DNA of 64,000 nt from an uncultured Pelagibacteraceae bacterium. GTDB lineage: Bacteria > Pseudomonadota > Alphaproteobacteria > Pelagibacterales > Pelagibacteraceae. Below the pieces are notes generated by a model that had not been told where the DNA came from, searched no databases, and saw nothing but the letters and a program-made list of their open reading frames with translations. Location: contig CACMAX010000005.1 in assembly GCA_902611845.1 (NCBI GenBank), forward strand, positions 1-64,000, in the 5' to 3' direction. The stretch's first letter is position 1. Each line of letters opens with the position of its first letter. Below are positions 42,539 to 51,890 of this stretch, in pieces. The position numbers and the translations under genes were made by a program.

Positions 42539-43578
42539 TGTCAGATACAAAAAATCTTAATCATAACAGAAAAAAAGACTTTTTAAGTAAAGAAGTTGAG
42601 CATATTGATATTACATCTTTTGACTCTAGAAAAATTATATCTTCTATGGAAAAAATGTCTTTTGTTTCAAGAGAAACTGCTAATGCATCCAAGATATATA
42701 ATGAAATGCTTAAAGATAAAGATTGTACAATATTCTTAACTCTTGCAGGATCTACTTCTGCCGCTGGATGTATGCATATTTATAGAGATATGGTTAAATA
42801 CAACATGGTAGATGCAATTGTAGCAACTGGAGCATCTATAATAGATATGGATTTTTTTGAAGCGCTTGGATTTAAACATTACCAAGGATCACAATATCAA
42901 AATGATAATGAACTTAGAGACAATTATATAGATAGGATTTATGATACTTACATCGATGAAGAGGAGCTCCAGGTTTGTGATAAAACAATAGGAGAAATAG
43001 CTGACAAACTTGAGCCGAAGTCTTACACATCGAGAGAATTTATTAAAGAGATTGGTAAATATCTAAAAACTAATTCTAAAAAGAAAGGTTCTTTAATTGA
43101 AACAGCTTTTGATAACGATGTACCTATATTCTGTCCTGCATTTACAGACTCAAGTGCAGGTTTTGGATTAGTCATGCATCAAGAGAGAAATCCAAAAAAT
43201 CATATTACAATAGACTCAATTAGAGAATTTAGAGAATTAACAGAGATTAAAATTAAATCTAAAGGTTCGGGATTATTCATGATTGGTGGTGGAGTTCCTA
43301 AAAACTTTATACAAGACACGGTAATTTGTGCTGAACTTTTGGGAAAAAATGTAGATATGCACAAATATGCAATACAAATTACTGTTGCTGACTCAAGAGA
43401 TGGAGCTTGCAGTAGCTCGACATTAAAAGAAGCAAGTTCATGGGGTAAGGTTGATACTACCAAAGAACAAATGGTATTTGCTGAAGCTACCAGTGTTTTA
43501 CCATTAATAGCAAGTGACGCCTATCATACTGGAGAATGGAAAAATAGAGACAGAAAAAACTTTTCCAAAATATTTTGA
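42538..43578 (+). CDS. Deoxyhypusine synthase-like protein, probable polyamine (homospermidine-type) synthase
   Basis: The 346-residue NAD-dependent enzyme has the deoxyhypusine synthase fold: 'IFLTLAGSTSAAGCMHIYRDMVKYNMVDAIVATGASIIDMDFFEALG', 'PIFCPAFTDSSAGFG', 'GLFMIGGGVPKNFIQDT' and the intermediate-forming lysine K304 in 'EASSWGKVDTT'. Bacteria lack eIF5A, so the target cannot be hypusine; related enzymes are known to transfer aminobutyl groups to putrescine, giving homospermidine. Between ornithine decarboxylase and two agmatine-route genes, its substrate is most likely putrescine. The product needs testing. Confidence 0.88.
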   Translation: MSDTKNLNHNRKKDFLSKEVEHIDITSFDSRKIISSMEKMSFVSRETANASKIYNEMLKDKDCTIFLTLAGSTSAAGCMHIYRDMVKYNMVDAIVATGASIIDMDFFEALGFKHYQGSQYQNDNELRDNYIDRIYDTYIDEEELQVCDKTIGEIADKLEPKSYTSREFIKEIGKYLKTNSKKKGSLIETAFDNDVPIFCPAFTDSSAGFGLVMHQERNPKNHITIDSIREFRELTEIKIKSKGSGLFMIGGGVPKNFIQDTVICAELLGKNVDMHKYAIQITVADSRDGACSSSTLKEASSWGKVDTTKEQMVFAEATSVLPLIASDAYHTGEWKNRDRKNFSKIF

Positions 43579-43581
43579 TAG

Positions 43582-44463
43582 ATGATCAAAAAAGTAAAAA
43601 TTGGCATTATTCAAAGTAAAATTTCAGATAATATTCAAAAAAATATAAATTCAGCTATTAAAAATATAAAAAAAGCAGCATCAAAAAAAGCTAAAATAAT
43701 TTGTGTACCAGAACTATTTTTATCAAATTATTTTTGTCAAACAGAAAGTCATTCCAACTTTAAGCTAGCGGAAAAAATACCTGGCAGAACTACAAAAATA
43801 TTTTGTGAATTAGCCAAAGATTTACAAATAGTATTAATGATTTCATTATTTGAAAAAAAAACACATGGCTTCTATCATAATACTAGTATCGTTATTAACG
43901 AGAAAGGTAAAATTTTATCGAAATATAGAAAAATGCATATACCAGATGATCCTGGTTATTATGAAAAATTTTATTTTACTCCTGGAGATTTAGGTTTTAA
44001 ATCTGTTAAAACAAAATTTGGTAAAATTGGACCTTTAATTTGTTGGGATCAATGGTTTCCAGAAGCTGCAAGATTGACTGCACTCAAAGGTGCACAAATA
44101 ATTTTTTACCCTACTGCTATTGGATGGCATCCTAAAGAGAAAAAAAAATTTGGAAAATCTCAACTAGACTCTTGGATAACAATGCAAAAATCTCACGCAA
44201 TCGCAAATGGTACTTATGTGGTTGCTATAAATAGAGTTGGAACAGAAAAAAAAGGTAAGAAGAAAATAGAATTCTGGGGTAACTCAATGATCATAGATCC
44301 TAGTGGGCAAATAATTGGAAAACTTGGGAATAAAAAAGAACAAATTTTAATTCGTGAAATAAACTATAAAAAAATTGATTCAGCCAGAGAGCATTGGCCT
44401 TTTTTAAGAGATAGAAGAATCGATTTTTATAAAGGCATACTAAAAAATCCTGCAGATGAATGA
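43582..44463 (+). CDS. aguB: N-carbamoylputrescine amidase
   Basis: The 293-residue nitrilase-superfamily enzyme hydrolyses N-carbamoylputrescine to putrescine. The catalytic triad is E44 ('CVPELFLSNYFCQ'), K117 ('KYRKMHIPDDPGYYEKFYFTPGD') and C154 ('GPLICWDQWFPEAARL'). These motifs, especially 'HIPDDPGYYEKFYFTPGD', are those of AguB rather than other amidases. It ends eight bp into the start of aguA, its pathway partner. Confidence 0.94.
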   Translation: MIKKVKIGIIQSKISDNIQKNINSAIKNIKKAASKKAKIICVPELFLSNYFCQTESHSNFKLAEKIPGRTTKIFCELAKDLQIVLMISLFEKKTHGFYHNTSIVINEKGKILSKYRKMHIPDDPGYYEKFYFTPGDLGFKSVKTKFGKIGPLICWDQWFPEAARLTALKGAQIIFYPTAIGWHPKEKKKFGKSQLDSWITMQKSHAIANGTYVVAINRVGTEKKGKKKIEFWGNSMIIDPSGQIIGKLGNKKEQILIREINYKKIDSAREHWPFLRDRRIDFYKGILKNPADE

Positions 44464-45508
44464 AAACTTTAATGGATTTAGAATGCCGGCTGAATGGGAG
44501 CCTCAAAATTCAGTTTGGATTGCTTGGCCTTATAATAAAAATGATTGGCCTGGATTATATCAATTTATTCCTGGAGTAATTTTAAAGATTATAAAAAAAA
44601 TTTCAAAAAATCAAAAAATTAACTTAATCGTTAGCAAAAATATAAAAAATATAAAAAAATTAATAAAACTTAATAAAATTAAAAATATCAACTTCCATTA
44701 TATTAAAACTGATAGAATATGGTTAAGAGATTCTGGACCCATATTTATAACAAACAAGGTCGAAAAGAAAAAAGTAATACTAAATTTTGGTTTTAACGGA
44801 TGGTCAAAGTATAAAAATTATAAAAATGACAATAAAATCAAAAATAGTATTAGTAAAATTGCTAATTTTAAAAAGATTGATCCAATAATCAAAAAAAAAG
44901 GCAGAATTAGAAAAATAATCATGGAAGGAGGGGCATTTGATGTAAATGGCTCAGGTACAATTTTATTAACTGAAGAATGTTTGTTAAGCAAAATTCAAGA
45001 AAGAAATAAAAATTTTAAAAAAAAAGACTACGAAGAAATGTTTAATAAATACTTAAATATAAAAAACTTTATATGGCTTAAAAAAGGAATTGCTGGCGAT
45101 GACACGCATGGACATGTTGATGATATATCAAGATTTGTTTCAAGAAATACGATTATGACTGCAGTTGAAAATAATAAAAAAGATATAAATTACAAAAACT
45201 TAAATAAGAATTTAAATATATTGAAAGAAAGTAAATGTGAGAAAGGAAAGAAATTCAAAATTATAAAAGTTCCTATGCCTTCACCAATTTATATTGAGAA
45301 TACAAGAGTTCCTGCAAGTTATATGAATTTTTATATTTGTAATAAAAAAATAATTCTTCCAATATTCAAAGTAAAAGAAGACAATATTGCAATTAAAATT
45401 TTCAAAAATTACTTTAGAAATAGAAAAATCGAAACGGTTGACTGTAGCAAATTGATATGGGGATTTGGTGCAATACATTGCATGACCCAACAAGAACCTA
45501 AAATTTAG
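44456..45508 (+). CDS. aguA: Agmatine deiminase
   Basis: The 350-residue guanidine-modifying enzyme converts agmatine to N-carbamoylputrescine and ammonia. Landmarks are 'GFRMPAEWEPQNSVWIAWPYNKNDWPG' at the N-terminus, 'IWLRDSGPIF', 'MEGGAFDVNGSGTILLTEECLL', 'GDDTHGHVDDISRFV' and the catalytic C342 in 'GAIHCMTQQEP'. With aguB it gives a second route to putrescine besides ornithine decarboxylase. I see no arginine decarboxylase in the window, so agmatine may come from elsewhere in the genome or from seawater. The stop abuts the next, convergent gene. Confidence 0.94.
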   Translation: MNENFNGFRMPAEWEPQNSVWIAWPYNKNDWPGLYQFIPGVILKIIKKISKNQKINLIVSKNIKNIKKLIKLNKIKNINFHYIKTDRIWLRDSGPIFITNKVEKKKVILNFGFNGWSKYKNYKNDNKIKNSISKIANFKKIDPIIKKKGRIRKIIMEGGAFDVNGSGTILLTEECLLSKIQERNKNFKKKDYEEMFNKYLNIKNFIWLKKGIAGDDTHGHVDDISRFVSRNTIMTAVENNKKDINYKNLNKNLNILKESKCEKGKKFKIIKVPMPSPIYIENTRVPASYMNFYICNKKIILPIFKVKEDNIAIKIFKNYFRNRKIETVDCSKLIWGFGAIHCMTQQEPKI

Positions 45509-46057
45509 TTATGCTGCTTTTAGTGTACCGAGTAATAATCTAAAAGGTATCAACATTACAAGAGCTACAAATATTTTTACCGCAAGATCTCCTAACGATA
45601 AAGTTACCCAAGGAATTCCAGTTCCATAGAATGATATTGAGAAAAATAAAAAAGTATCAACAGTTGAACCTATCAAAGAAGATGTTAAAGGTGCTATAAA
45701 CCACTTTTTTTGTCTTAATTGATCAAATATCTGAACATCTAAAAGTTGAGCAGTTATAAAAGCTGTTCCTGAACCAATTGCTATTCTTATGGAAATAAGA
45801 TCAGTAAAATTAGTTGAAAATATTAAAGTAAATAAAATTCCAATTGTGAAGCCTATATAGACAATTTTTCTAGCTACTAATTTTCCAAAGGATCTGTTGG
45901 CTAAATCTGTAATTAAAAATGCAATTGGATAACTAAAAGCACCGTAAGTTAAAATCTCCTCTAAACCGTAATATTTTATAGGAAATTGAACTAAATAATT
46001 AGATGCTAGCACAACCAATCCCATTAAAAATGAGAGAGTAAGGAAAACTTTATTCAT
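45509..46057 (-). CDS. yhhQ: Queuosine precursor transporter (YhhQ/VUT family)
   Basis: The 182-residue membrane protein has about six helices and family phrases 'GAFSYPIAFLITDLANRSFG', 'RIAIGSGTAFITAQLLDVQIFDQLRQKKWFIAPLTSSLIGSTVDTFLFFSISFYG'. YhhQ proteins import 7-cyano-7-deazaguanine or its reduced form for queuosine in tRNA. Such salvage suits a small genome. It follows rpmB with a TAATG overlap. Confidence 0.9.
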   Translation of the reverse strand: MNKVFLTLSFLMGLVVLASNYLVQFPIKYYGLEEILTYGAFSYPIAFLITDLANRSFGKLVARKIVYIGFTIGILFTLIFSTNFTDLISIRIAIGSGTAFITAQLLDVQIFDQLRQKKWFIAPLTSSLIGSTVDTFLFFSISFYGTGIPWVTLSLGDLAVKIFVALVMLIPFRLLLGTLKAA

Positions 46058-46338
46058 TATGCTGTTTTTGCGATTATTGATTTTTTAAGCTTTTTTAATC
46101 TTAACGATAAATCTCTTGATTTTGCAGATTTTAAGAAATTATCAAAGCTACCTTTTTTATCTACAGATCTAACACCTGCATTTGAAACTGTTAATCTCAT
46201 AGATTTTTTTAAAAGTTCACTTTTAAATTTTACTTTCTTTAAATTTGGAAGAAATCTTCTCTTAGTTTTATTGTTAGCGTGACTAACATTATGGCCTTTT
46301 AGAGGGATTTTACCAGTAAGTTCGCATTTTTTAGACAT
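46057..46338 (-). CDS. rpmB: Ribosomal protein bL28
   Basis: I set the start at the ATG at 46338 ([38 protein letters not shown]), since the preceding TTG at 46347 adds only MKF and the family begins 'MskrCeltGk'. The 93-residue product has the bL28 core 'TGK.p..[15 protein letters not shown].pNl', then '[23 protein letters not shown]'. It is a 50S subunit protein. It is followed directly by the queuosine-precursor transporter gene. Confidence 0.96.
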   Translation of the reverse strand: MSKKCELTGKIPLKGHNVSHANNKTKRRFLPNLKKVKFKSELLKKSMRLTVSNAGVRSVDKKGSFDNFLKSAKSRDLSLRLKKLKKSIIAKTA

Positions 46339-46380
46339 AAATTTCAAGATATATATGGTCTTAAAGAATACCAGTCAAGA

Positions 46381-47421
46381 TTAATTTTTTGTTCCAATAG
46401 CTTCAGAAATATTTTTAAAACCTTCTCTTTTTACAATTTCGTCGAGATCTTTATTAATCTTTGAAGCAATAGTTGGTCCTTTATAAACCATACCTGTATA
46501 CAATTGCACAAGAGTTGCACCGCTTACAATTTTATTAAAAACGCCATCGGCAGAGTCAACGCCTCCAACTCCAATTATTAAGATTTTTTTTCCAACTAAT
46601 TTAAAAAATTTATTAATCAATTCATTAGAGATATTTTCGAGTGGTTTTCCAGACAAACCGCCTTTCTCTAATTTATTTATATTAGATATATTTTCTCTAT
46701 TTCTATCTGTCGTATTTGAAACTATAACTATTTTAACATTATATTTTAAAAAAAGTTCTGAGATTTCATCAATACTTTTTTCATCAATATCAGGAGATAC
46801 TTTGACTGCTATTGGCACATTTGAATTTAAATTTTTCTTTTCTTCATTTATGCATTTTAAAAGATTATCTAACTCTTCATTTTTGTGAAAGTTTCTTAAA
46901 TTTTCTGTGTTAGGAGAAGAGATATTAATTGTAATATAGTCTGCTAAATTATGAAATTTTCTGATACAAATTAAATAATCTTCAACTCTGTTTTCAGTAT
47001 CTTTATTAGGTCCTATATTAATACCAAGTAATCCATTAGGTGAATTATTTTCAATATTTTTTTTACTTTCTTCTGATCCAATATTGTTAAATCCAAGTCT
47101 ATTAATTAAAGCCTCATCTTCCTCCAGTCTGAACACTCTTGGCTTCGGATTTCCTATTTGTGGTTTAGGTGTAATTGTACCTACCTCAACAAAACCAAAT
47201 CCTAGTTTGTATAAAGGATTGTAAACTTCTGCATTTTTATCAAATCCAGCAGCAACACCTAGAGGAGAATTTAAGGTTTTGTTTAAAAATTTAGTTTGGA
47301 TAGTAACTCTGGTTGTTTTATCTATAGCTGGTATCTGATTTAACTTTAAAGCCTTTATTGCTAGCGAGTGTGCAACTTCAGGGCTAAATTTAAATATAAA
47401 AGGTCTTATAAGATTAAACAT
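46381..47421 (-). CDS. pyrD: Dihydroorotate dehydrogenase (quinone, class 2)
   Basis: I set the start at the ATG at 47421 (MFNLIRPFIFKFSPEVAHSLAIKAL), overlapping lysK by eight bp; an upstream TTG is weaker. The 346-residue membrane-associated enzyme oxidises dihydroorotate in pyrimidine synthesis and passes electrons to quinone. Landmarks are the N-terminal helix pair typical of class 2, 'SPLGVAAGFDKNAEVYNPLYKLGFGFVEVGTITPKPQIGNPKPRVFRL', the catalytic serine in 'ITINISSPNTENLRNF', and 'GVGGVDSADGVFNKIVSGATLVQLYTGMVYKGP'. Confidence 0.95.
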   Translation of the reverse strand: MFNLIRPFIFKFSPEVAHSLAIKALKLNQIPAIDKTTRVTIQTKFLNKTLNSPLGVAAGFDKNAEVYNPLYKLGFGFVEVGTITPKPQIGNPKPRVFRLEEDEALINRLGFNNIGSEESKKNIENNSPNGLLGINIGPNKDTENRVEDYLICIRKFHNLADYITINISSPNTENLRNFHKNEELDNLLKCINEEKKNLNSNVPIAVKVSPDIDEKSIDEISELFLKYNVKIVIVSNTTDRNRENISNINKLEKGGLSGKPLENISNELINKFFKLVGKKILIIGVGGVDSADGVFNKIVSGATLVQLYTGMVYKGPTIASKINKDLDEIVKREGFKNISEAIGTKN

Positions 47422-48982
47422 TTTCAACCTTTTTTCTTATCAATTCTTTGGTTTCATTTACTCCAAAAAAACTAATGAAGAAGCCCATTCTGGGTCCATT
47501 TTCGTCACCAAATACAACCTCATAGATAAGCTTAAACCATTCTCTTAAATTTTCTTTATAACCATTTTCTTTTCCTACGGTAAAAATATTTGTCTGAATA
47601 TCTTCAGGAGCCATTTTATCATTACAATTATCTAAAGACGTAATTAATGCTTTCAGTGCAACTTTCTCTTTTTCATTTGGAGTTTTGTAAATTTTTTTTG
47701 TTTTTATAACATCATTGAAATATTTTATTGCATATTCAATTAAATTATCAAAAATTGGATGATCATTTTCATTAATTTCTGACTTGTATTTTTTTACAAA
47801 TTTCCAAAGTAATTGTTTGCTGTCGGCATTACTTGTTTCAACTAAATTTAAAAGCATTGAAAAAGTCATAATTGTATTTTCTTCTGGCATTGATCCATTA
47901 TGTACATGCCAAACTGGATTCATTAACTTCTGTAAATCATTTTGAGTTTTTCCTTTTTCTATAAAATCTAGATATTCATCAACAGCTTTTGGAACAACTT
48001 CTCTGTACAATTTTTTTGCTCTTTTTGGATTTTGATACATGTAAAGAGATAGACTTTGAGGAGATGCATAATTCAGCCATTCATCTATAGTTACTCCATT
48101 ACCTTTTGATTTAGATATTTTTTCACCTTTTTCGTCCAAAAAAAGTTCATACGCAAAACCAGATGGGTTAGATTTACCTAATATTTTAATAATCTTAGTT
48201 GAAAGAATTGCACTCTCAATTAAATCCTTTCCATACATTTCAAAATCAACATCTAAAGCGTACCATCTCATTGCCCAATCAACTTTCCATTGCAATTTGC
48301 AGTTCCCGTCTAAAATACTTTGTTCCAATTTTGATCCATTATTATCAAATATGATTTTAGAAGATTTAGAATCAATTTCTAAAACAGGTATTTCAAGAAC
48401 TTTTCCAGTTTCTGGGCATATTGGTAAAAAGGGGGAATAGGTTTTCTGTCTTTCTTTGCCTAAAGTTGGAAGAATTATTTCCATAATTTTTTCATAATTT
48501 TCTAGAACTAATTTTAGGGTGTCATTAAAATAACCAGACTTGTAGAGTTCTGTAGAACTTTTAAATGAATATTTAAATTTAAAATTATCCAGAAATTGTT
48601 TCAACATATTATTATTATGTTCTCCAAAACTACTAAACTTTTCAAATGGATCAGGGACATCCGTTAAAGGTTTGTGAAGATTATTTTTGAGCTTTTCTTG
48701 ATTTGGAACATTTTCAGGTACTTTTCTAAGACCATCCATATCATCAGAAAATGTAATAATTTCCTTTGGAATATCTGTTAAATGATCAAGAGCGTTGACA
48801 ATCATTGTCGTCCTTGCAACTTCTCCAAATGTACCTATATGTGGTAGACCACTAGGACCATAACCAGTTTGTAAAACTATTTTATTTTTTTTCTCTATGT
48901 TCGATTTTCTCTCTCTTAATAGCTTTTTAGCCTCAACAAATGGCCAGGCGTTTGTTTTGTCAAAATTTGTTTTGTCTATCAC
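47414..48982 (-). CDS. lysK: Class I lysyl-tRNA synthetase
   Basis: The 522-residue enzyme is of the archaeal/alphaproteobacterial class I type. It has 'GYGPSGLPHIGTFGEVARTTMIVNAL' (the HIGH signature) and 'GEKISKSKGNGVTIDEWL' (KMSKS). It charges tRNA-Lys and replaces the common class II LysRS. The start is GTG at 48982, as no ATG occurs before the conserved N-terminal block. Its 3' end overlaps pyrD. The divergent trkH start is 86 bp away. Confidence 0.95.
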   Translation of the reverse strand: MIDKTNFDKTNAWPFVEAKKLLRERKSNIEKKNKIVLQTGYGPSGLPHIGTFGEVARTTMIVNALDHLTDIPKEIITFSDDMDGLRKVPENVPNQEKLKNNLHKPLTDVPDPFEKFSSFGEHNNNMLKQFLDNFKFKYSFKSSTELYKSGYFNDTLKLVLENYEKIMEIILPTLGKERQKTYSPFLPICPETGKVLEIPVLEIDSKSSKIIFDNNGSKLEQSILDGNCKLQWKVDWAMRWYALDVDFEMYGKDLIESAILSTKIIKILGKSNPSGFAYELFLDEKGEKISKSKGNGVTIDEWLNYASPQSLSLYMYQNPKRAKKLYREVVPKAVDEYLDFIEKGKTQNDLQKLMNPVWHVHNGSMPEENTIMTFSMLLNLVETSNADSKQLLWKFVKKYKSEINENDHPIFDNLIEYAIKYFNDVIKTKKIYKTPNEKEKVALKALITSLDNCNDKMAPEDIQTNIFTVGKENGYKENLREWFKLIYEVVFGDENGPRMGFFISFFGVNETKELIRKKVENV

Positions 48983-49068
48983 AACTACTTAAATATCCTT
49001 AATATCAGCCTTTTTAATAATTCATATAGAGTTGAAATTTATTTACCATAAAATAATGTCCATTCAAA

Positions 49069-50517
49069 ATGTCCAATTATAAAACTGTCTTTTTTACATT
49101 AGGGGTTTTGCAAATTATTTTAGGTCTTTCAATGATTGTACCTATTTTGGTTCAATTAATATTTGATCAAATTGATGCAGGATTTATCGGATCAATGATT
49201 GTTACTATTGTTTTTGGATTTTTATTTTTCATTTCTAATTATGATCACGATAAAAAGATAAGTTTACCTCAAGCTTTTTTGCTCACAGCACTTTCGTGGT
49301 TAAGTATTGCTATATTTGGTTCTTTACCTTTAATTTTTTCTAGTACGGATTTGAGTTTTACAGATGCATTTTTTGAGAGCATGTCTGGTATTACAACAAC
49401 AGGATCTACAATTATCACGAATCTAAATGAAACGTCTAAAGCGATATTACTTTGGAGAGGAATGTTACAGTGGTTTGGTGGTATTGGAATTATCGTAATG
49501 GCAATCACTTTAATGCCTTTAATGAATATAGGGGGTATGCAACTTTTCAATATTTCATCTAATGATACTTCTGAAAAAATTTTTCCTAAAACTAAAGAAG
49601 TTTCTTTAAGATTATTGTCTATATATTCCTTATTAACTTTAACTTGTGCTTTTTTTTATTTTATATTTGGGATGAGTTTTTTTGATAGCATCGTGCATGC
49701 TATGACAACAATAGCGACTGGAGGTTTTGCAAATTATAATGAATCTATAGGTTATTTTAACAGCTCGTTAATAGAAGTTAATGCAATAATATTTATTATT
49801 CTTGGAAGTATACCTTTTATTAGTTACATCAAATACTTGGCTGGGGATAAGAAAATATTTTTCAAAGACACACAAATAAAAACTTTTATAATTTTGGTTA
49901 TTATTTCAATTCTTTTAATGTTTTTTTATTTATCTGTTATAAATAAAAGCTTAACTGAGATAAGTTTTTTGTCTGTTAGCTTTAATATAATTTCTATTTT
50001 AACTGGAACAGGGTATGCTACAGAAAATTTTAGTAATTGGGGTCAATTCCCATTAGTATACTTCATAATTTTAATGTTCATTGGAGGCTGTGCAGGCTCT
50101 ACAACTTGCGGAATAAAGATTTTTAGAGTTCAAATTTTGTATCAATTCATATCAAACCAGCTGAAAAAAATAATTTACCCTCGAGGAATTTTCAAAATTA
50201 AATATCAAAATAATAATGTGGATGAAAAATTTATGGACTCAATTATTTCTTTTATATTTCTTTATATATTAATATTTTTTGTTGTGACTGCGCTTTTATC
50301 GCTTGATGGATTAAATTTTATTACTGCAATTTCAGCAGCTGCCACGTCAATTTCAAATGTTGGTCCAGGTTTAGGTGATATTATTGGTCCAAACGGAAGT
50401 TTTTCAAGCCTGTCTGATTTTTCTAAATGGGTTCTCAGTGCTGCAATGATACTAGGAAGGTTGGAATTATTTGCAATTCTAGTATTATTTATTCCATCTT
50501 TTTGGAGAAAATATTAA
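49069..50517 (+). CDS. trkH: Trk-type potassium uptake protein TrkH
   Basis: The 482-residue channel-like protein has four P-loop repeats, visible as 'MSGITTTGSTIITN', 'MTTIATGGFANYN', 'SILTGTGYATENF' and 'ATSISNVGPGLGDI', each with a filter glycine. It imports K+ across the inner membrane and normally needs cytoplasmic TrkA, which is not in this window. The second domain has 'IGGCAGSTTCGIKIFRVQIL'. Its stop overlaps the ampG start as TAATG, so the genes are coupled. Confidence 0.94.
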   Translation: MSNYKTVFFTLGVLQIILGLSMIVPILVQLIFDQIDAGFIGSMIVTIVFGFLFFISNYDHDKKISLPQAFLLTALSWLSIAIFGSLPLIFSSTDLSFTDAFFESMSGITTTGSTIITNLNETSKAILLWRGMLQWFGGIGIIVMAITLMPLMNIGGMQLFNISSNDTSEKIFPKTKEVSLRLLSIYSLLTLTCAFFYFIFGMSFFDSIVHAMTTIATGGFANYNESIGYFNSSLIEVNAIIFIILGSIPFISYIKYLAGDKKIFFKDTQIKTFIILVIISILLMFFYLSVINKSLTEISFLSVSFNIISILTGTGYATENFSNWGQFPLVYFIILMFIGGCAGSTTCGIKIFRVQILYQFISNQLKKIIYPRGIFKIKYQNNNVDEKFMDSIISFIFLYILIFFVVTALLSLDGLNFITAISAAATSISNVGPGLGDIIGPNGSFSSLSDFSKWVLSAAMILGRLELFAILVLFIPSFWRKY

Positions 50518-51890
50518 TGTTTGAAAAAAAACAAACCTGGTCAGAATCTATTTTAGTTTACAAGGATATTCGAATGCTAAGAATATTACTTCTTGGTGCA
50601 ATTAGTGGATTTCCTTGGGTTTTAATTGCCAGCAGTTTAAGCCTTTGGCTAAAAGAAGAAGGTTTAAGTAGATCAACTATTGGATGGGCAGGTTTAATAT
50701 TTGGGGTGTACGCCTTTAATTATTTGTGGGCACCAATAATTGATAGAATACAAATTCCATTTTTAACAAAAAGATTAGGGCATCGACGAGGCTGGATTGT
50801 CCTTATGCAAGTTATAATTTTATTTAGTTTAATTGTTTGGAGTTTTATTAACCCTACAGAAAATTTGGCGTTACTAATTAGTGTTGGATTAGTTATAGCA
50901 ATTGCTTCGGCTACACAAGATATTACAGTTGATGCGTTGAGAATCGAACAAATTAATGCTGATGAAGGAAAATCTATGGCAGCAGGTGCTGCTATGGCTG
51001 TAGTTGGATGGTGGACCGGATATAAGTTAGGTGGTGTTATAGCATTGTTTACTGCCGAATTTTTTCAAAACATTGGAATTGAAGATTACTGGCAAACTAC
51101 TTTTTTAGTTCTTGGCGTTGTAGTAATCCTGATGAATATAGGTTTAATGTTTATACACGAGCCTACAACAACAGATAGGCAAAACAAACAAAAAGAAACA
51201 GACGAAATAATACAATCAAAACTTGGATCAAATAATGTAATAACAAAATTTGTTGCTTATATTACTGGTACAATCGGAGGTCCAATAATTAGTTTCTTCA
51301 AAAAAAATGGTTTCTCAATTGCAGTTGGAATCCTTGGCTTTGTCTTTCTTTTTAAAATTGGAGAAGCCTTTCTTGGAAGAATGTCCATAGTTTTTTATAA
51401 AGAGGTAGGATTTTCAAAAGGTGAAATAGCGATATACTCTAAAACTCTAGGCTGGATAACGACAGTTGTATTTACATTATTAGGTGGAATATTTGCTATG
51501 AGAGCTGGCACAATAAAAACAATGTTTGTTGCTGGTGGATTTATGGCAGCAACAAATTTATTATTTGCTGCTCTCGCGTGGTCAGGAAAATCTGAATGGT
51601 TGTTTGCTTTAGCGGTTATCGCTGATGATATATCTGCAGCATTTGCAACTGTTGCTTTCGTAGCCTTTATCTCTCTTTTAGTGGATAGGACATATACCGC
51701 TACACAGTATGCACTTTTAGCTTCAATTGGAACTGCAGGAAGAACGACTCTTGCTTCTTCATCGGGTGCTTTAGTTGATTGGCTAAATGGAGACTGGGGA
51801 ACTTTTTTTATAATTACTACTTTAATGGTCATCCCATCCTTAATTTGTTTATGGTTTATAAGGAATAAAATTAAAATTGGTGCAAAATAG
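50517..51890 (+). CDS. ampG: AmpG-like muropeptide MFS transporter
   Basis: The start is the ATG at 50517 (MFEKKQTWSESILVYKDIRMLRILLLGAISGFPW); a longer open frame upstream lies within trkH and is not used. The 457-residue MFS protein has 12-14 helices and AmpG phrases 'STIGWAGLIFGVYAFNYLWAPIIDRIQIPFLTKRLGHRRGWIVLMQ' and 'ATQDITVDALRIE'. AmpG carries anhydro-muropeptides into the cytoplasm for recycling. It is followed by an NlpC/P60 peptidase gene, and amgK-murU at 31.5-33.2 kb complete a recycling route. Confidence 0.9.
   Translation: MFEKKQTWSESILVYKDIRMLRILLLGAISGFPWVLIASSLSLWLKEEGLSRSTIGWAGLIFGVYAFNYLWAPIIDRIQIPFLTKRLGHRRGWIVLMQVIILFSLIVWSFINPTENLALLISVGLVIAIASATQDITVDALRIEQINADEGKSMAAGAAMAVVGWWTGYKLGGVIALFTAEFFQNIGIEDYWQTTFLVLGVVVILMNIGLMFIHEPTTTDRQNKQKETDEIIQSKLGSNNVITKFVAYITGTIGGPIISFFKKNGFSIAVGILGFVFLFKIGEAFLGRMSIVFYKEVGFSKGEIAIYSKTLGWITTVVFTLLGGIFAMRAGTIKTMFVAGGFMAATNLLFAALAWSGKSEWLFALAVIADDISAAFATVAFVAFISLLVDRTYTATQYALLASIGTAGRTTLASSSGALVDWLNGDWGTFFIITTLMVIPSLICLWFIRNKIKIGAK

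Noticed and set aside
46339-46347. TTG start for rpmB
   Set aside because: bL28 proteins start [10 protein letters not shown]; the TTG adds MKF with no better ribosome-binding site.
50427-50516. Earlier ATG that would lengthen AmpG by 30 residues
   Set aside because: The added residues lie within trkH in another frame, do not match AmpG, and the ATG at 50517 gives a standard TAATG coupling.
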